From positions 7,093,784 to 7,157,783 of the forward strand of contig CP136066.1 in the NCBI GenBank assembly GCA_032622095.1: a stretch of 64,000 nt of DNA, in the 5' to 3' direction. Numbering within the stretch: the first letter of the stretch is position 1; every line of letters starts with the position of its first letter. Source of the stretch: Siphonodentalium dalli (lineage: Eukaryota; Mollusca; Scaphopoda; Gadilida; Siphonodentaliidae). Both the position numbers and the translations under genes were made by a program. The notes beneath the pieces were generated by a model. That model searched no databases, was not told where the DNA came from, and worked only from the letters and a program-made list of their open reading frames with translations. Shown here one piece after another: positions 47,210 through 59,159 of this stretch.

Positions 47210-47340
47210 TAGTGATATCTTAAAATCATTTTATGATATCATAAAATATTTAATGATATCATATATTAAATTTTGTGATATCATATATTCATTTTGTGAT
47301 ATCACAAAATGAATTATTGATATCATAAAATATTTAATAA
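47210..47340. repeat. GATATCAT-type short repeats
   Basis: Words ATGATATCATA, TGTGATATCA and AAAATATTTAAT recur six or more times. The palindromic GATATC cores give several small hairpins. Confidence 0.75.
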
Positions 47341-47639
47341 ATAGAAGAACGGAGCCCCATAGCATAACAGCACACATTTGTAATTTCTTATTATAACCTC
47401 TGATTTGTTCTGGTGTAAACACTATTTATTTTCAAAAAATCATACATATATTACACAAACACAATACACATATAGATACAGAGAGATTTAGAAAGAGTAT
47501 TGGACAACAAGCACAATGCATTTTTAAAGTCACATCCTCGTGGAATAAGTGTTACTTCGTGTGATGGAAATATCACTTGCGGTAAAGCAGACGGGATATA
47601 TAGTTTTTGTTTGATTGGAATGTTATTACATATTTATAA

Positions 47640-47752
47640 TTGAGATATATGGGTATAACATTGTAATACGAGAGTTAAGGGAGAAAGAGAAAGGGGAGAG
47701 AGAGAGAGCGAGAGAGAGGGGGGGGGTTGACACAACGTATGTACATTAGCTA
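47640..47752 (+). repeat. Dispersed repeat with GA-rich tract
   Basis: TATGGGTATAACATTGTAAT, GAGAGTTAAGGGAGA, a GAGAGA tract and GGTTGACACAAC are found in the same order at 59895-59985. Confidence 0.75.
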
Positions 47753-47963
47753 CAGTAATGCCCAAAGTAATTGACCCCTTAACCACAGCATAATTATGGG
47801 TAATTTTTCAGGATTTAGTCGGAAATATGGCTTGTTGCCATTCATCGGAAAGCTCTCACCGAGAGCTTTCTGATGAATGGCAACAAGCCATATTTCCGAC
47901 TAAATCCTGAAAAATTACCCATAATTCTACTGTGGTTAAGTGGTAATTCCCTGGGAATTACTG
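47753..47963. mobile_element. Mariner-like foldback MITE (211 bp)
   Basis: Long near-perfect palindrome with ends CAGTAATGCCCAAAGTAATT and the inverse; TA on both sides (47751-47752, 47964-47965). The outer 60 bp match the 25624-25752 element; the inner part (GGAAATATGGCTTGTTGCCA and its complement) is extra. Confidence 0.9.
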
Positions 47964-47965
47964 TA

Positions 47966-48455
47966 CAAAACAACACAACAACATCCGTTCAGTTCAGAAA
48001 TCACTTCTTATTGATGGATGCTGTTTTTAAGGATAATATCGTCGTATATGCGTTTGTTCTGTAAACGTGTCAATTTAAAAGTTTATATCTCCTGAATTTC
48101 AGTGACATTAGATTGAACCTGGTGCAAGCGGTCACGATATGAATAGAGATTTGATTTGTGGGATTTAGCTTTGTCGCTTTTCTTTGAATTTTCCCCGTGG
48201 TAATAAATCTGGGGTGCTATTCACCGACTGGGTTTATAATATAGTCCAGGTAGTTTTACGAGGCGACGCTCAATGCGAAGCTATCGGTGGACATATCGAT
48301 GGGAAGACATCGCCGCGCCATATAGGATTATCCAATCAAGGTGATTGGCGTCAATCATATATTGACCCCCGGTCACATAAACATGCTGCGTGTAACAGTA
48401 CACGTCTGTACACCTTTCAACAATGAGCAACCGAGGAAAATAGACCACCGACGAC
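47966..48455. other. Unassigned DNA
   Basis: No gene recognised. Short frames on both strands only. Confidence 0.5.
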
Positions 48456-48674
48456 ATGAGGGGGTCTACAGAGGCCGAAACAATCGTGCTTGTAATTTTT
48501 TTTCCAAAATGGGTTTTTTTCAAACAATTTACAAGTACTGACCATGTAATGTTGTTTGTAAGCGTGTTAGTATCATGTTTGTTGGCATATGGCTATATAG
48601 ACAGCTATAGTGACTATTTAGCCTCAGATTTAGCAACATTCTGGATTTCACAGGATCCCGTCCCACTTCTCAGT

Positions 48675-48689
48675 GGAAAACCGTAATTT
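48675..48689. repeat. LINE target-site duplication, left
   Basis: GGAAAACCGTAATTT, identical to 56104-56118. Confidence 0.9.
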
Positions 48690-48726
48690 TTTTTTTTTTT
48701 AATTTTTTAATTTTTTTTTTTTTTTA
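48690..48726 (-). other. LINE A-rich tail
   Basis: On the minus strand the element ends in AATTAAAAAAAAAAA-type runs, broken by TT. This marks the 3' end of the retrotransposed RNA. Confidence 0.85.
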
Positions 48727-49064
48727 ATTCTTTATTGACAATATATACATGGACATATTCATATATTTAAAATACAGCATAATGACAACAAAAATAATGT
48801 CCTGGTATTTTCGGGAGGGGGGACTTTCGCTCGCAACTCACACACGCCTTACACACGTTCAAATTCGAAGACACCTCATGCGTGTTTTTGATTACACAGA
48901 CTATGTTTATGACTGGAATGTCATCAGAAATCGTTTTGTATGCTTTTAAATATCCATGTAATTTATAGTCTCCGATATGATAAAACAAAAATGCCTCTAT
49001 CCGTGCCCGGTATTTATATAGCGTTAATTCGACCAACCATCAACAAGTGAAAAAACGAACATAA

Positions 49065-49440
49065 TCACAAATAGTTATTTGTCCTCAAAGTACTTGACAG
49101 GGCAAGGTATATCTCACACCATTCAAATTCGAAGTCGTTGAGGATATCTCTCTTTAGTGCTATATATTTCTCTAACCGGTATCTCTCATCAAGTTCACGT
49201 AGAAATGATTTCAGGGATAAGGTATCGGGGTCAAATTTGGTTTTGTATATGTAATATTTAAGCAATGTCAGAAATAAATTTTTGACACTGAAATTTTGCT
49301 GGCGGGGAGGGCCGAACATTATGTTGCTACGAGTGATAGAGATGTCCAGCTTGTGTTCATCCAGCCATTTTTGTGTGTCATTTATGAATAATTTTACGGC
49401 AGAGCATTCATAGAATATGTGGGTAATGTTCTCAGGTAAA
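49065..49440 (-). pseudogene. LINE ORF2 C-terminal part, out of frame
   Basis: Continues ORF2 in another frame. It begins with an ITHIFYECSAV segment (His and Cys of the usual C-terminal Cys/His motif), then KWLDEHKLDISITRSNIMFG, and ends in a helix-rich stretch with LRELDERYRLEKYIALKRDI. The frame slips between 49430 and 49440. This part of the ORF is typical of Tx1/L1-like ORF2 proteins and is needed for full activity in related elements. Confidence 0.8.
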
Positions 49441-52400
49441 ATTCCTTACATCCATGTTTACTTTTTGTTAGCAGGTGAATATTGTTTGGAATAAAGGGGG
49501 TCTCAGTGCTAGTGAGATCTTTTTTCGTCTGTTTTGATAAAATGCGGAGCTGCGTGTTGACACTTTGCAATGTCAAGAAAGTGGTGGGTATGTCAAATTT
49601 GGCGGTGAAACTTTCAAGTGTGTGCAGTTTATTTCCTGGTGTGATAAGATCGTTTATAAATAAGATGCCATTTTCCTTCCACTCGCTACTATTTATTGCG
49701 TCTTTATTCATTCGGAGTTCATCGTGGTTCCAAACAGTCTGAGTCGCTAGGGGTGAGTTATCGTTTGGCATATTTTTCAAGCAACTCTTCCAAGCCATAA
49801 GAACGTCGCGCCAGAAAGGGTTCCCAGTTTTTGATAGAACAGTGTTGATGTATTTTGAGCCATAAGTCGCTAGTAAGGGATCTGAAATTTCTCGGGGTGT
49901 TATGTTCAACCATGGGGGTGACTTCGTGATACATCTGCGCATCCAGGTTATTTTGAGAGCATCGTTGAAATGTTTTATATTAATCATTTTTAGTCCGCCA
50001 TATTCATAACCCCTGCAAAGTTGTGTACGACTGACCCTGTCGCGTTTATTGTTCCATACAAATTTGAATAGAATTCTATTGATTTCGTCAAGGATATCTT
50101 GCTTTGGATTTGGGAGGGATTGGAGAAGGTGTACAATATTTGGAATGAGAATAGACTTGATAATTGTTATTCTACCGATGGGTGAGATATGTCTATATTT
50201 CCATTTGTCTATTATCTTTTTCATGTTGTCGATCTTGTCTCTGAAATTAATTTCTGGTATTTCGGACATATTGGTGCTGTATTTAATTCCGAGGGCTGTG
50301 AATGTATTCGAAACTTTAATTTTGAATTCTGAAGGAACTGATTTGTTCATTTTCTGAGAGCCCAACCAGACTATTTGGCATTTGTCTATATTAGCCTTCA
50401 GGCCCGACATAGTAGCAAATGATTCAAGCACGGATAGAGATTCTCTGAGGCTGGCTTCGCTCCCATCTAGTACAAGTGTAGTGTCATCTGCATATTGGTT
50501 TATTTTGTACTCTGTCTCGTCGAGGGTAACACCTATTATTTTCTTATTTCCTCTTATCATTTCAGCGAATATCTCGGCGCATAAGAGAAAAATATACGGT
50601 GATAACGGGTCGCCTTGCCTACAGCCTCTGGCTGGCTTGAAAAATGAAGACAAATTGCCATTAACTAAGACGGCTGATTGAATATCGTTGTAAAATGTTT
50701 TGATCCACCTTTTGATCGTTTCTCCATAATTAAATTTTTCTAAGCATTGTTCGATGAAAGACCAGGAGACCGTATCAAATGCTTTCTCGAAATCAATAAG
50801 TAAAAGCATACCAGACATGTTCCGTTTGTCCGTTTCATATAACATATCATATATTATGCGTGTACTGTCACCGATGAAACGGCCCGGGATAAATCCTGAC
50901 TGATCTACGTTTATAATGAAAGGGAGTGTTTTCTTCATGCGGTTAGCAATACAAGCGGATGCCAGTTTGTAGGAAACATTCAGTAGTGTAATTGGGCGCC
51001 AGTTCTTTAGGTATTTCCTGTCTTTGTCTTTTTTGGGGATCATGGTTATAACTCCTTGTTTTTGCATTATGGACAGTTCGCCTTTTTGAAAACAATGATT
51101 CAATGATTCTAATACGTATGGACCTATTTCTGGCCAAAATAGTTTATAAAATTCGACCGTAAACCCATCGGGACCAGGTGATTTTCCGTTTTTCATGTTT
51201 CTAAGAGCTTCTGTTAGTTCTGAGAGAGATAATTCTCCTTCAATAGACGATGTTTGGTTTGGGGTAAGCGGGGTAACTCTAATGTTATGTGGAATTTTTT
51301 TTGTATCATGATTGGCCGACAAAGGCTTTTCGGTGTACAACTCTGTGTAAAAGTTGTTGGTACATTCAATAATGCCGGTGGGTTCGGAAATGTGTTGACC
51401 GCTATTGTCTATAACTTCTTTGATTGTTTTTGAAATGAAATTTCGTTTTTCCATGTTAAGGAAATATTTTGTTGGTTTCTCCCCCTCCTCCATATATTTA
51501 ATTCTCGTTCGGACAAGGAGGCCGTTCATTTTATCTTTCCGAATTTTTTCCAGTTCTGTGTCGATATCTCTAATTTTCCCCAATATATCGGTCGGATCTG
51601 TGCTATCTGAATCGCGCAGTTGTTTTTCGGTTTCTGTTTTATTTAGAATCAGCCGTTTTTCATTACTTATTTGGTCCTTCTTAACGCGGGTGGAAAACTG
51701 AATGCTTTTGCCTCTGATATCTAACAACAATGCATCGAGAAACAAAGATGGTGACACAGTAAGTGAGCCTTCTGTGTTATTCTTACTGTACCGTTCCACA
51801 TTTTCTTTAATTGTTTGTTTGACTATTTCCTGATATTCCTTTTTCAAAAGAAGCGAATTATTAAATTTCCACAACCCACGACCATGTTTGATTTTATTAA
51901 ATTGGAGATTCAGTTTGATGATTGAGTGATCGGTACGATAGCCAGGAAGAATATCAGGATTATCTGATATAAGACTCATAAGATCGGACGATATAAGGAA
52001 GTAATCAAGTCGAGCCATCTTAAGAGGAGAGGTTCTTCGCCATGTGTACCGTCTGGTGGAGGGGTGGGTCAATCGCCATGGATCTACTAAATCGTGTCTA
52101 CTCTTTAAATTTTCAATTTCGGCTTTCGCTTTAGGATTGTTGACGTTAACGTAATTTTTTGTATCGATCGAGTTGTCCTGGACTAAATTCCAGTCACCAC
52201 ATATTAAAATTTGAGTATTGCCAATCTCGAATATTTTGTCGTTTAGATCTTTGTAAAATTTTGGTTCATCTTTATTGGGTCCATATATAACAACCAATGT
52301 GAGCCGAAAATCCTCAATTGTAATGTCAAGTATTAAAAAATTACCATTTTTATCCGAAAACGTCTCATTTATCTTGAACTGGAAATTATTTCGGAACAGA

Positions 52401-52615
52401 ACCGCCACACCTCTAGATTGTGAATTATAACTGGCAAATCGACATTCGAACCCCCATTCAGATCTGACAATATTTTGGAGATCTGTGGTAAAGTGAGTAT
52501 CTTGAATACAGTAAATTGAAGCATCTAAGGATTTTAGATAGTTGAGGACGTCGCGTCGCTTCTAATTTTCGTTTAGCCCTCGACAGTTGACAGAGATAAT
52601 ATTAAGAGTTGACAT
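49394..52615 (-). pseudogene. LINE ORF2: AP-like endonuclease and reverse transcriptase
   Basis: The protein should start at the ATG at 52615 (motif IISVNCRGLNE), but codon 18 is TAG (52564-52562). The open part from 52408 is 1004 codons. Residues in that part: endonuclease GDWN at 71-74, LDYFL around 134-138, TDHS at 159-162; a linker to about 380; reverse transcriptase with GKSPGPDG (408-415), LLIDFEKAFD (536-545), GCRQGDPLSP (595-604) and the catalytic YADD (639-642). The open frame stops at 49394 after a frameshift. All visible catalytic motifs are intact. The role is target cutting and reverse transcription of the element's RNA in the nucleus. Confidence 0.92.
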
Positions 52616-54627
52616 TAAAATAGTCGACACTAACTCGTCCTAGACAAGGCGAAGCCACCACAATTTCCATATATGCATGCATGTGAGACTGAAAAAGATA
52701 TATCAGCGACATGGTTTCACGATAGAAATAAACATGAACATAAACATAAGTGCAACACATAAGACGATTGAGTATATTGAGGATTGACAAATACAAATTT
52801 AACAATTTACATCCACACATCTCGCACACCATTCTCACATCTGTGGGGGAATCTGAAAATTTAAAAGCTATTTTACACCTGCTTTCCGGTTTAGTCGTCC
52901 TGTCGTTCCGAGTTTCCCGTTTGCGTGGCCGCCATTCTTTGAATTTAGGGTGGGGGGTTGTGGGTAGGCCTATCTTCAAATAAGTAACAGATCTGCTTAA
53001 TACAGATTAATAATGATGTCGTTTCTGGCTGAGAGCATCATTTTATGGTGACAAACATGGATTTAATGGGTAATTATTATGTATCAACTGTATGATCTAC
53101 TGCTTAATTTCGAATGTCGTATATTTCTATAGCGGAATATCTACAGTGAATAATGGTAATTTCAAATTGGGGTAGTATAAAGTATATAAATGAGTGGCTA
53201 AGAGCGTATTAATATGATGATAAAAAAATATATATTTACGAGTTTTATGATTGTTTTAATGTCGCATCTGTATGGCCTTGCTCTTAAATTCTACTTTCAT
53301 ATATTTTTATAGCGGGATATAATCAATGTATCGAAATGATTAATGTTGATGTCAGGTTATAACATAAGTTGAAGAAACAAGAAAAATAGTAATACAGGGC
53401 GAATGGATGAGTGGCTTGATTTCAAATCATGGTGAAAGTATGAACATTATATCCATATCCAATCATATAGCAATATTTAAAATAAATGGTTCATATCTCA
53501 CATACAAATGGACTGTCGGTTAACTTCAAGCAGGTTCTCACTGACGGTAACGTATATTAAATACACTCAAATATAGATGGTATTCATGCAACCTGTTGTT
53601 TCCAATGTTATATTAATTATAATGTGTGTGCATGTACATGTGAAGATAAGAATATAGATTGCATTTGATACAAGGTTCCATGTCGCATGCATGCGAGCTG
53701 AGATATTGTTATGGTCCATTCAAAAATGTTGGGTCAACAATAACATTATCGCCGCCCTTAATAAAGGGTTCATATCTCACATACAAAAGGTCTGTCAGTT
53801 CATTTCATGTATGCATATGAATCTGGACTGTGCTACGAAGCTCTATGTCACATGCATGTGAGCTGATATATTACTATGGTCATTCAAAGTCGAAGAGTCG
53901 AGAATATAGTTATCGCCTATCAATGATTTTGTCAAATATTGTGATAGGAGATTCCATGTCACATGCGTATGCTTATGATAAATTTTAATTGTTCAATCGA
54001 GATTAATTCTGAATGCATGTGAGCTGGGTTATTGTTATGGTTCATTGAGATTCGATGTTCAGATATAAATTCGTCACTGACTGAGATTATAGTCGACAAT
54101 ATAGTCGACAAAATTACATGCATTATAAGTATAATACATACAGGCAATACCCTCTACAATATAGTGACAATTGGTTGTTCAGAGCATGTGTGAGTATAGA
54201 TATATATATATAAGTCAAAGCCAAATTTCGTACTGTTATCTTCTAATTGTCTAATTTCCTTTTGGCCCAATAAAGAGTAAGCACATTGTCTCGCCTTCGT
54301 GAACATTAAACGTACTTATGTATTATTCTTATTGCGACGAGCACTCACTTTATTGCTGACTGGAGTGGTCGATTTGGCAAAGTGCAGAAATAGGCTGTGC
54401 TATTATATTGAATAGAAATCGAGTTCACCTGCGTTGGGATATTAATAAATTAGTGAAATCCTGTTAACAGCTTGACGCGTTACACTGGGTCACCTAATTA
54501 GGAAATTATATCATTGCATGGATAACAGTGTCATTTGCTTTGGCTTACATTTCTTATTCTAGTAATGCAAAATCAACACACAACAATCAACAGGTCTGAT
54601 TACACACACTATTGTTTTGTGTAGGAC
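52616..54627 (-). other. LINE inter-ORF spacer with small palindromic repeats
   Basis: About 2 kb between ORF1 and ORF2 without a long frame. TCACATGCATGTGAGCTGAT and shorter forms recur near 52670, 53685, 53850, 53960 and 54013, often followed by TATTGTTATGGTCCATTCA. L1/Tx1 elements usually have a much shorter spacer, so extra sequence was probably gained here. Confidence 0.6.
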
Positions 54628-55887
54628 TTATCGTCGGTGAATATGTGGTGGATGTTCGTTGGCCCTCAACAGGTTTGAGTGGTACGCAACAATGTCATCC
54701 AGCTGTTCTTCTGTTCGGAATTTGATTATTTCCCCAGTGAATGCTCTCACTAAAAGTTTCGAATTAGAGATCCATGATGAGGTGATTCCTGGTGAGTTGT
54801 AGGCTTTATTTAACAAGTATTTGTTGAACTGCGTTATATCTTCGGTTATAATAGTTTTCACACCTGTTGATTTCAGTTTATCCTTATTTATTTTTTTCCG
54901 ACTGAGGACCTCTAATTTAGCATTTCGTGTGGCGAATTTCACAATAAGTGTCCGCGGATTAGGTTGTTTCGGAGATGGTACGGGTCCAGTTTTTGTTTCT
55001 GTGTGACTCTTCTTCTGTTCTGGTCCCATGTCCTCTGGTTTACCTAGACGGTGGGCAATTGAGATATCGTCTGTTGAAAGGTTTGTGTTCAGAATCGCAT
55101 TCAGCTCACTCACGACTCTTTTGGCTGATTCTACGTGCGTTTCGTTTGGTGATTCCGGAATTCCTCTTAGTCTTATACTGTCTTTTCGTGTATATTGCTC
55201 TAGGTCGTTGTGATCGTACCAAAGGCGACACAGATCGAACTCAAGTTTCGAGTTTCTTTCGAATAATTCATTGTTTTTTATTTCTAGAGCAGCCTTCGAA
55301 TTTTCCAGTTCCACAATCCGATTCTCTAGCGATGTTACACGGGAGTTTAATTTATCTGTGATGCCCTTTTCAAGCTCGGAGAATTTCTCAGAGAAAACTT
55401 GTCCCTGTATTTCTGAAATTTTATCAGTGGTGCTTACTGTGTTGGATAGTTTTTCTGATAATTCTTTATTAAGATCCTTCATTTTTTCATTTAGCCTTTC
55501 TTCTTGCGTTTTGTACATTTTTTCAAAGTTTTCTTTTGTTTCCCGTGAAAGCGAGTCCAGCTTATGTATAACAGTTTGTATTTGTTCTTGGACACGCAAT
55601 TGCGCTGTTAACGGTGTTGATGATTCAGGACCATTTGAACCGACAAATCTATCCATTGTTATCTGTTTTTTTGGGGATCTATGTTGGCTTTCGTCTGTTT
55701 CGTTGTATGTTGAGTCCTGATTTGCTGAATCATCTGAATTATCTAAGTTTAGCTTTTTGGCGGCTTTAGATTTCTTTCTTTTATTTCCTGGCATTATGCT
55801 GGTGAATATTTTGTGTCGTTTACCTTGAAATTGTGTTAAGTCCGAAATTTTAATCCAGTAATCCAAGGAATTCAATATGGCGGCCAC
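54628..55887 (-). CDS. LINE ORF1 RNA-binding protein
   Basis: Open for 419 codons from 55887; the second Met, at 55794 (MPGNKRKKSKAAKK), is an equally good or better start and gives 388 residues. Order of parts: a basic start, a Ser/Asp-rich segment, a long coiled coil (about residues 115-215, with ELEKGITDKLNSRVTSLENR), an RRM-like domain starting YTRKDSIRLRGIPE (about 232-245), the ISIAHRLGKP segment, and a C-terminal domain with RTLIVKFATRNAKLEVLSRK and TEDITQFNKYLLNKAY. This is the pattern of L1/Tx1-type ORF1 proteins, which coat the RNA as trimers. The frame is intact. Confidence 0.88.
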   Translation of the reverse strand: MAAILNSLDYWIKISDLTQFQGKRHKIFTSIMPGNKRKKSKAAKKLNLDNSDDSANQDSTYNETDESQHRSPKKQITMDRFVGSNGPESSTPLTAQLRVQEQIQTVIHKLDSLSRETKENFEKMYKTQEERLNEKMKDLNKELSEKLSNTVSTTDKISEIQGQVFSEKFSELEKGITDKLNSRVTSLENRIVELENSKAALEIKNNELFERNSKLEFDLCRLWYDHNDLEQYTRKDSIRLRGIPESPNETHVESAKRVVSELNAILNTNLSTDDISIAHRLGKPEDMGPEQKKSHTETKTGPVPSPKQPNPRTLIVKFATRNAKLEVLSRKKINKDKLKSTGVKTIITEDITQFNKYLLNKAYNSPGITSSWISNSKLLVRAFTGEIIKFRTEEQLDDIVAYHSNLLRANEHPPHIHRR

Positions 55888-56103
55888 GCACTCGGGAACT
55901 TTCGAAGTAGAATTAACTTTCTAATTCCATCGAATTTCCAATATGCTCACAAAATCGTATCTCATTCTTGTTAATACATGCTGCTTTTTCTTTATTTTGC
56001 TCCGAAATTGTTCATTTAGCCCGAATATCGTTGATTATAGGATTTTTTCATTGAGCACCAATTGAGTGCGTCCGTTCGCGGCAAAACGTAAACCGGAAGT
56101 CTC

Positions 56104-56118
56104 GGAAAACCGTAATTT
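56104..56118. repeat. LINE target-site duplication, right
   Basis: GGAAAACCGTAATTT; identical to 48675-48689. It abuts the LINE 5' end. Confidence 0.9.
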
Positions 56119-56340
56119 AGTAAAAAAAATTAATGTATTACCCAGTTGTATTACCCGAATAAAAGTAATAAAATAAAAAAAAAACTGTATCACAAATACT
56201 ACATGGTGAATACTCAATGATGACTAGATATCATTGACCCGATTGTGGCATAACATGTAATTTAAAAGGGTATCTCATAAATGTCTAATGTCTGAAATAC
56301 TGTCTTGTTCTGGCATGCAATCAAATTCATTCCTTCTGGT

Positions 56341-57250
56341 TATTTCTCATCTTTTTAATGATTGCAAGTAATGTTAATTTGCAGCACATATCCAAATAAA
56401 ACTGAATTGGTTATGATGAATGGCCGTTACTGTTTATTGTTCAGACAATCCCAACTGAAGGTGACGCTATTCTCCTTGAATTTACGAACTTCATCTTGAA
56501 GCTTAAATACTGCCCAACAAGACTAAACTACAATACTAATTACGTGCGCTCGCGCAATAGTATGGCGATCAGACAGATTCGTAGCTTGGTAGCTTGGTAG
56601 CTTGGTGTCACACTCCATGACGTCACCAAAAACGACGTAAAACCTCGTGGCGTTCTGACATTTTTACTGTGCCGCGTTTTTGCTATGTTTATTTTATGTG
56701 TTGTTTTCGATTATTTGTTTGTCGCCGATATCGCCATTTGTCAGGATTCCCTGTTTCTATATTTAAAACTGGCATGCTCGTAGTTGGCCTCGATTTCGAT
56801 TTTTTCTCACAGGTCAAAATTCGTCAGAGTTATGACAAAAATAGATCGACCTACATTTTCTCCATCGATCTACATCAAAGAGTCTATAGACTCCTTCGGG
56901 ACCTACATAGACTCCTTCATTTGGGTATTTTCACTTATAATTGGGAAGTTTTATCATTTTTGGTTCGTGCGAAGACCTCTTTTTATCGTGCGAGAAAAGA
57001 GAGACATTCAAAACGCGATTTCGTAATTCGACGCAATAGGCTGAATAGCCTAACCTTCAGCAGAGTTCCGGGTCAAATACGACGAATGACGTAACACAAA
57101 ACAAAACGCATTTGTTAACACAAACGCCGTTTGAAGAGTTTATTATTACATAAAATGATCGTTATTGATTAATTATTGATTAAGTATTGATATTTATTGT
57201 TGCATATTGGCTGCTATCAATATTTACAAAAATAGTACTAATTATTTCTT
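56341..57250. other. Unassigned insertion in the third unit copy
   Basis: Absent from unit copies 1 and 2. Contains AGCTTGGT three times in tandem (about 56583-56607), a TGACGTCA site (56618-56625) and a 141-codon plus-strand frame (56669-57094) rich in Arg, Phe and Tyr with no domain recognised. I do not call the frame a gene. Confidence 0.4.
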
Positions 57251-57257
57251 ATAATTG

Positions 57258-57785
57258 CAGGGGGGGGGGGGTGAAAAAAAAATTCCGCCACGTATGCCGG
57301 GGTGGGTGGGTGGTCAAAGCCACCAACAAGCAATTTTTTCCGGAACTAAAAAAAAAAATTCCTGCTTGTTTTTTAGTGTTTTGGCAATGAGTTGGGCTTC
57401 AAAACCACTTTGAATGAGAGAAATAATGTAATTCTAACTGGTAAACTGCAGGCAGTTATCGTGTTGTATTTTGTTGCAAATTTTGAAATTCAAGATGGCC
57501 GCTGGCGGCCATGTTTTTTTGGCCGAATGACTTCAAAATGACTCATTCCTATTTACATGTCCATGTTAACATCCATGATAAATAGTATGCACAGAAGTTC
57601 ATATACAGCTGTTTACAGTGAATTTTCCCCCGCAAATCTCTGTTTTAGTGTTAAAAGGGGGGGTGGGTGTCAAAAAATGGTCGGAAAAAACTGCCGAAAA
57701 CGGAAAAAAATTTGGCGGTGGGGGTGGGTGGGTACAAAAAATGATCGAAAGGGAAAAAATGCCATACGACCCCCCCCCCCCCCTG
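57258..57785 (-). mobile_element. CAGGGG short DNA transposon, inverted copy
   Basis: 528 bp with ends CAGGGGGGGG...AAAAAAAAATTCCGCCACGT and the inverse, flanked by ATAATTG at 57251-57257 and 57786-57792. The interior is the reverse complement of 36151-36691, including the satellite-like monomer near 57480-57590. Confidence 0.9.
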
Positions 57786-58760
57786 ATAATTGCTCCTTTG
57801 GTCAACTTTGACTATCGGAAAATGAAAATGAAAATATGCCGCTGAAAAAAATGTAATCGATATTAAAGTCTCATCCTTTCGGCAACATGGAATTGGTTTT
57901 AATTACTTAAATGATTAATATAGTAAATTGCCTTTTATCTGTGATGAAATGAGAAATGGTAATTGTCTTTTTTTTGCTAACATTAAATTAAATAAATTAA
58001 GTAAAATACAGTGAAACTATTTTTTTAATTATTGTTTATTACATTTTTGCGCACGTTGGCATCTCTCTGAGTGCATTCTAGTTGTATACTGTTATCGCTT
58101 ACAAATAGATGAACTGAAATAATGTGATGCATTCAGATGCTTTGAGAAATGACATTCTTCAATTTCTTCAAAGTTCAAACTAAAATCAAGAATAAAATCT
58201 GACTGAGACTATACTGCAGACTCTAGTGCACAAATATACATACAAATGGTTGAGTTATAATAATGCAAAATGTGTTTACGGATGGAACCAAGTTGGTAGC
58301 TCTGGTATGCATCGACAGGCAAAACCTGTCATATGCAGTAATATCTGCATACATCCTTCCCGTATCATTCAGGTCTATCACCATACCAAACCACTTCAAA
58401 ATTCGACAACCGACACTTCAACTTATATGGCAAAAACTTTGTACGGATTGAATTTCATAAACAGGGCCCATGGATAACTCTGGTAGGCATTGGTACTCAC
58501 AATCCGTGATATTATGCATATTCGTTCCCCATTTCTTGTCCGTCACATGTCATAGAGCATCAAAATATGACAACCGACTCTTGAGTTATGATGCAAAATG
58601 TTTGTACGGACGGACGCACGGACGGCTCGAGACGTCAACTATATACCCGCCGACTAATATCGGGGGTATAATAACCATATATCTATGTGTATACCTAACA
58701 AAAACAACTCCCCTCCTCACCCACCCCGGTGGATAAGACTAAAGAGTTCTTTGATCATGC

Positions 58761-59039
58761 ACAAATAATTGTAGAACCCCTGACCTGTTTACCACTATTT
58801 ACACTGGCCAGTGTTCTCTGTCAGACTAAACACGCTCGATATATTAAGGCTATAATGCGGTCTAGGACAATTTGTGACATACAGTGTACCTACACAATGC
58901 TTTATTATTGTTGTTAGATACTGGAAACACCAGGAAACACCTGGAAATAGGATAGTGGAATGGGATTGAAAGGCAGTTAACACAGTTATTGAAGAACGGC
59001 TAAAAAAACTCTGAAATTATGATAAAAACATGAGAAAGG
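58761..59039. other. Unassigned insertion in the third unit copy
   Basis: Not present in copies 1 and 2. Contains the small direct repeat GAAACACC / GGAAACACCTGG near 58925. No gene seen. Confidence 0.4.
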
Positions 59040-59159
59040 GGGTGGGTCCCTAACATTTGGAGGAACAAATTTGCACAAATGGGGTGGTGGGTCCTTCGGG
59101 GTTGGAAAAAAACTTTTTGGGCCATATATGTGCAATTGTTTTCCAGACCCCCCCCCCAC

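Larger units (their letters stand above)
48690..56103 (-). mobile_element. Full-length Tx1/L1-like LINE, inactivated
   Basis: 7.4-kb minus-strand insertion with 15-bp target duplications at 48675-48689 and 56104-56118. From 5' to 3': a short leader (56103-55888), ORF1 (coiled coil and RNA-binding), a spacer of about 2 kb, ORF2 (endonuclease and reverse transcriptase), a short 3' end and an A-rich tail (T-runs on the plus strand at 48690-48726). The ORF2 and ORF1 types are those of the L1/Tx1 superfamily. It is complete in length but ORF2 has a premature stop and a frameshift. No 28S or tRNA target was seen; the target is the third copy of the 4-kb unit. Confidence 0.93.
48456..59150 (-). repeat. 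Third, inverted and interrupted copy of the 4-kb unit
   Basis: Reverse complement of the right 1.5 kb of the unit, in four blocks: 48456-48689 matches the end of the unit (around 14200-13990), 56104-56340 matches about 13970-13735, 58075-58760 matches about 13690-12890, and 59040-59150 matches about 12865-12780. The breaks are filled by the LINE (48690-56103), a 1.7-kb stretch that includes the CAGGGG element (56341-58074) and an unassigned 280-bp piece (58761-59039). It is clearly more diverged than copies 1 and 2 are from each other. Confidence 0.85.

Noticed and set aside
50382-51701. Plus-strand frames opposite LINE ORF2
   Set aside because: Antisense shadows of the reverse transcriptase frame; rich in Ser/Phe/Leu as expected from complementing Lys/Glu/Asn codons.
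55271-55720. 149-codon plus-strand frame
   Set aside because: Antisense shadow of the ORF1 coiled coil.
56669-57094. 141-codon plus-strand frame
   Set aside because: No domain, no splice signals, no conservation in the other copies of the unit; a chance frame in an unassigned insertion.
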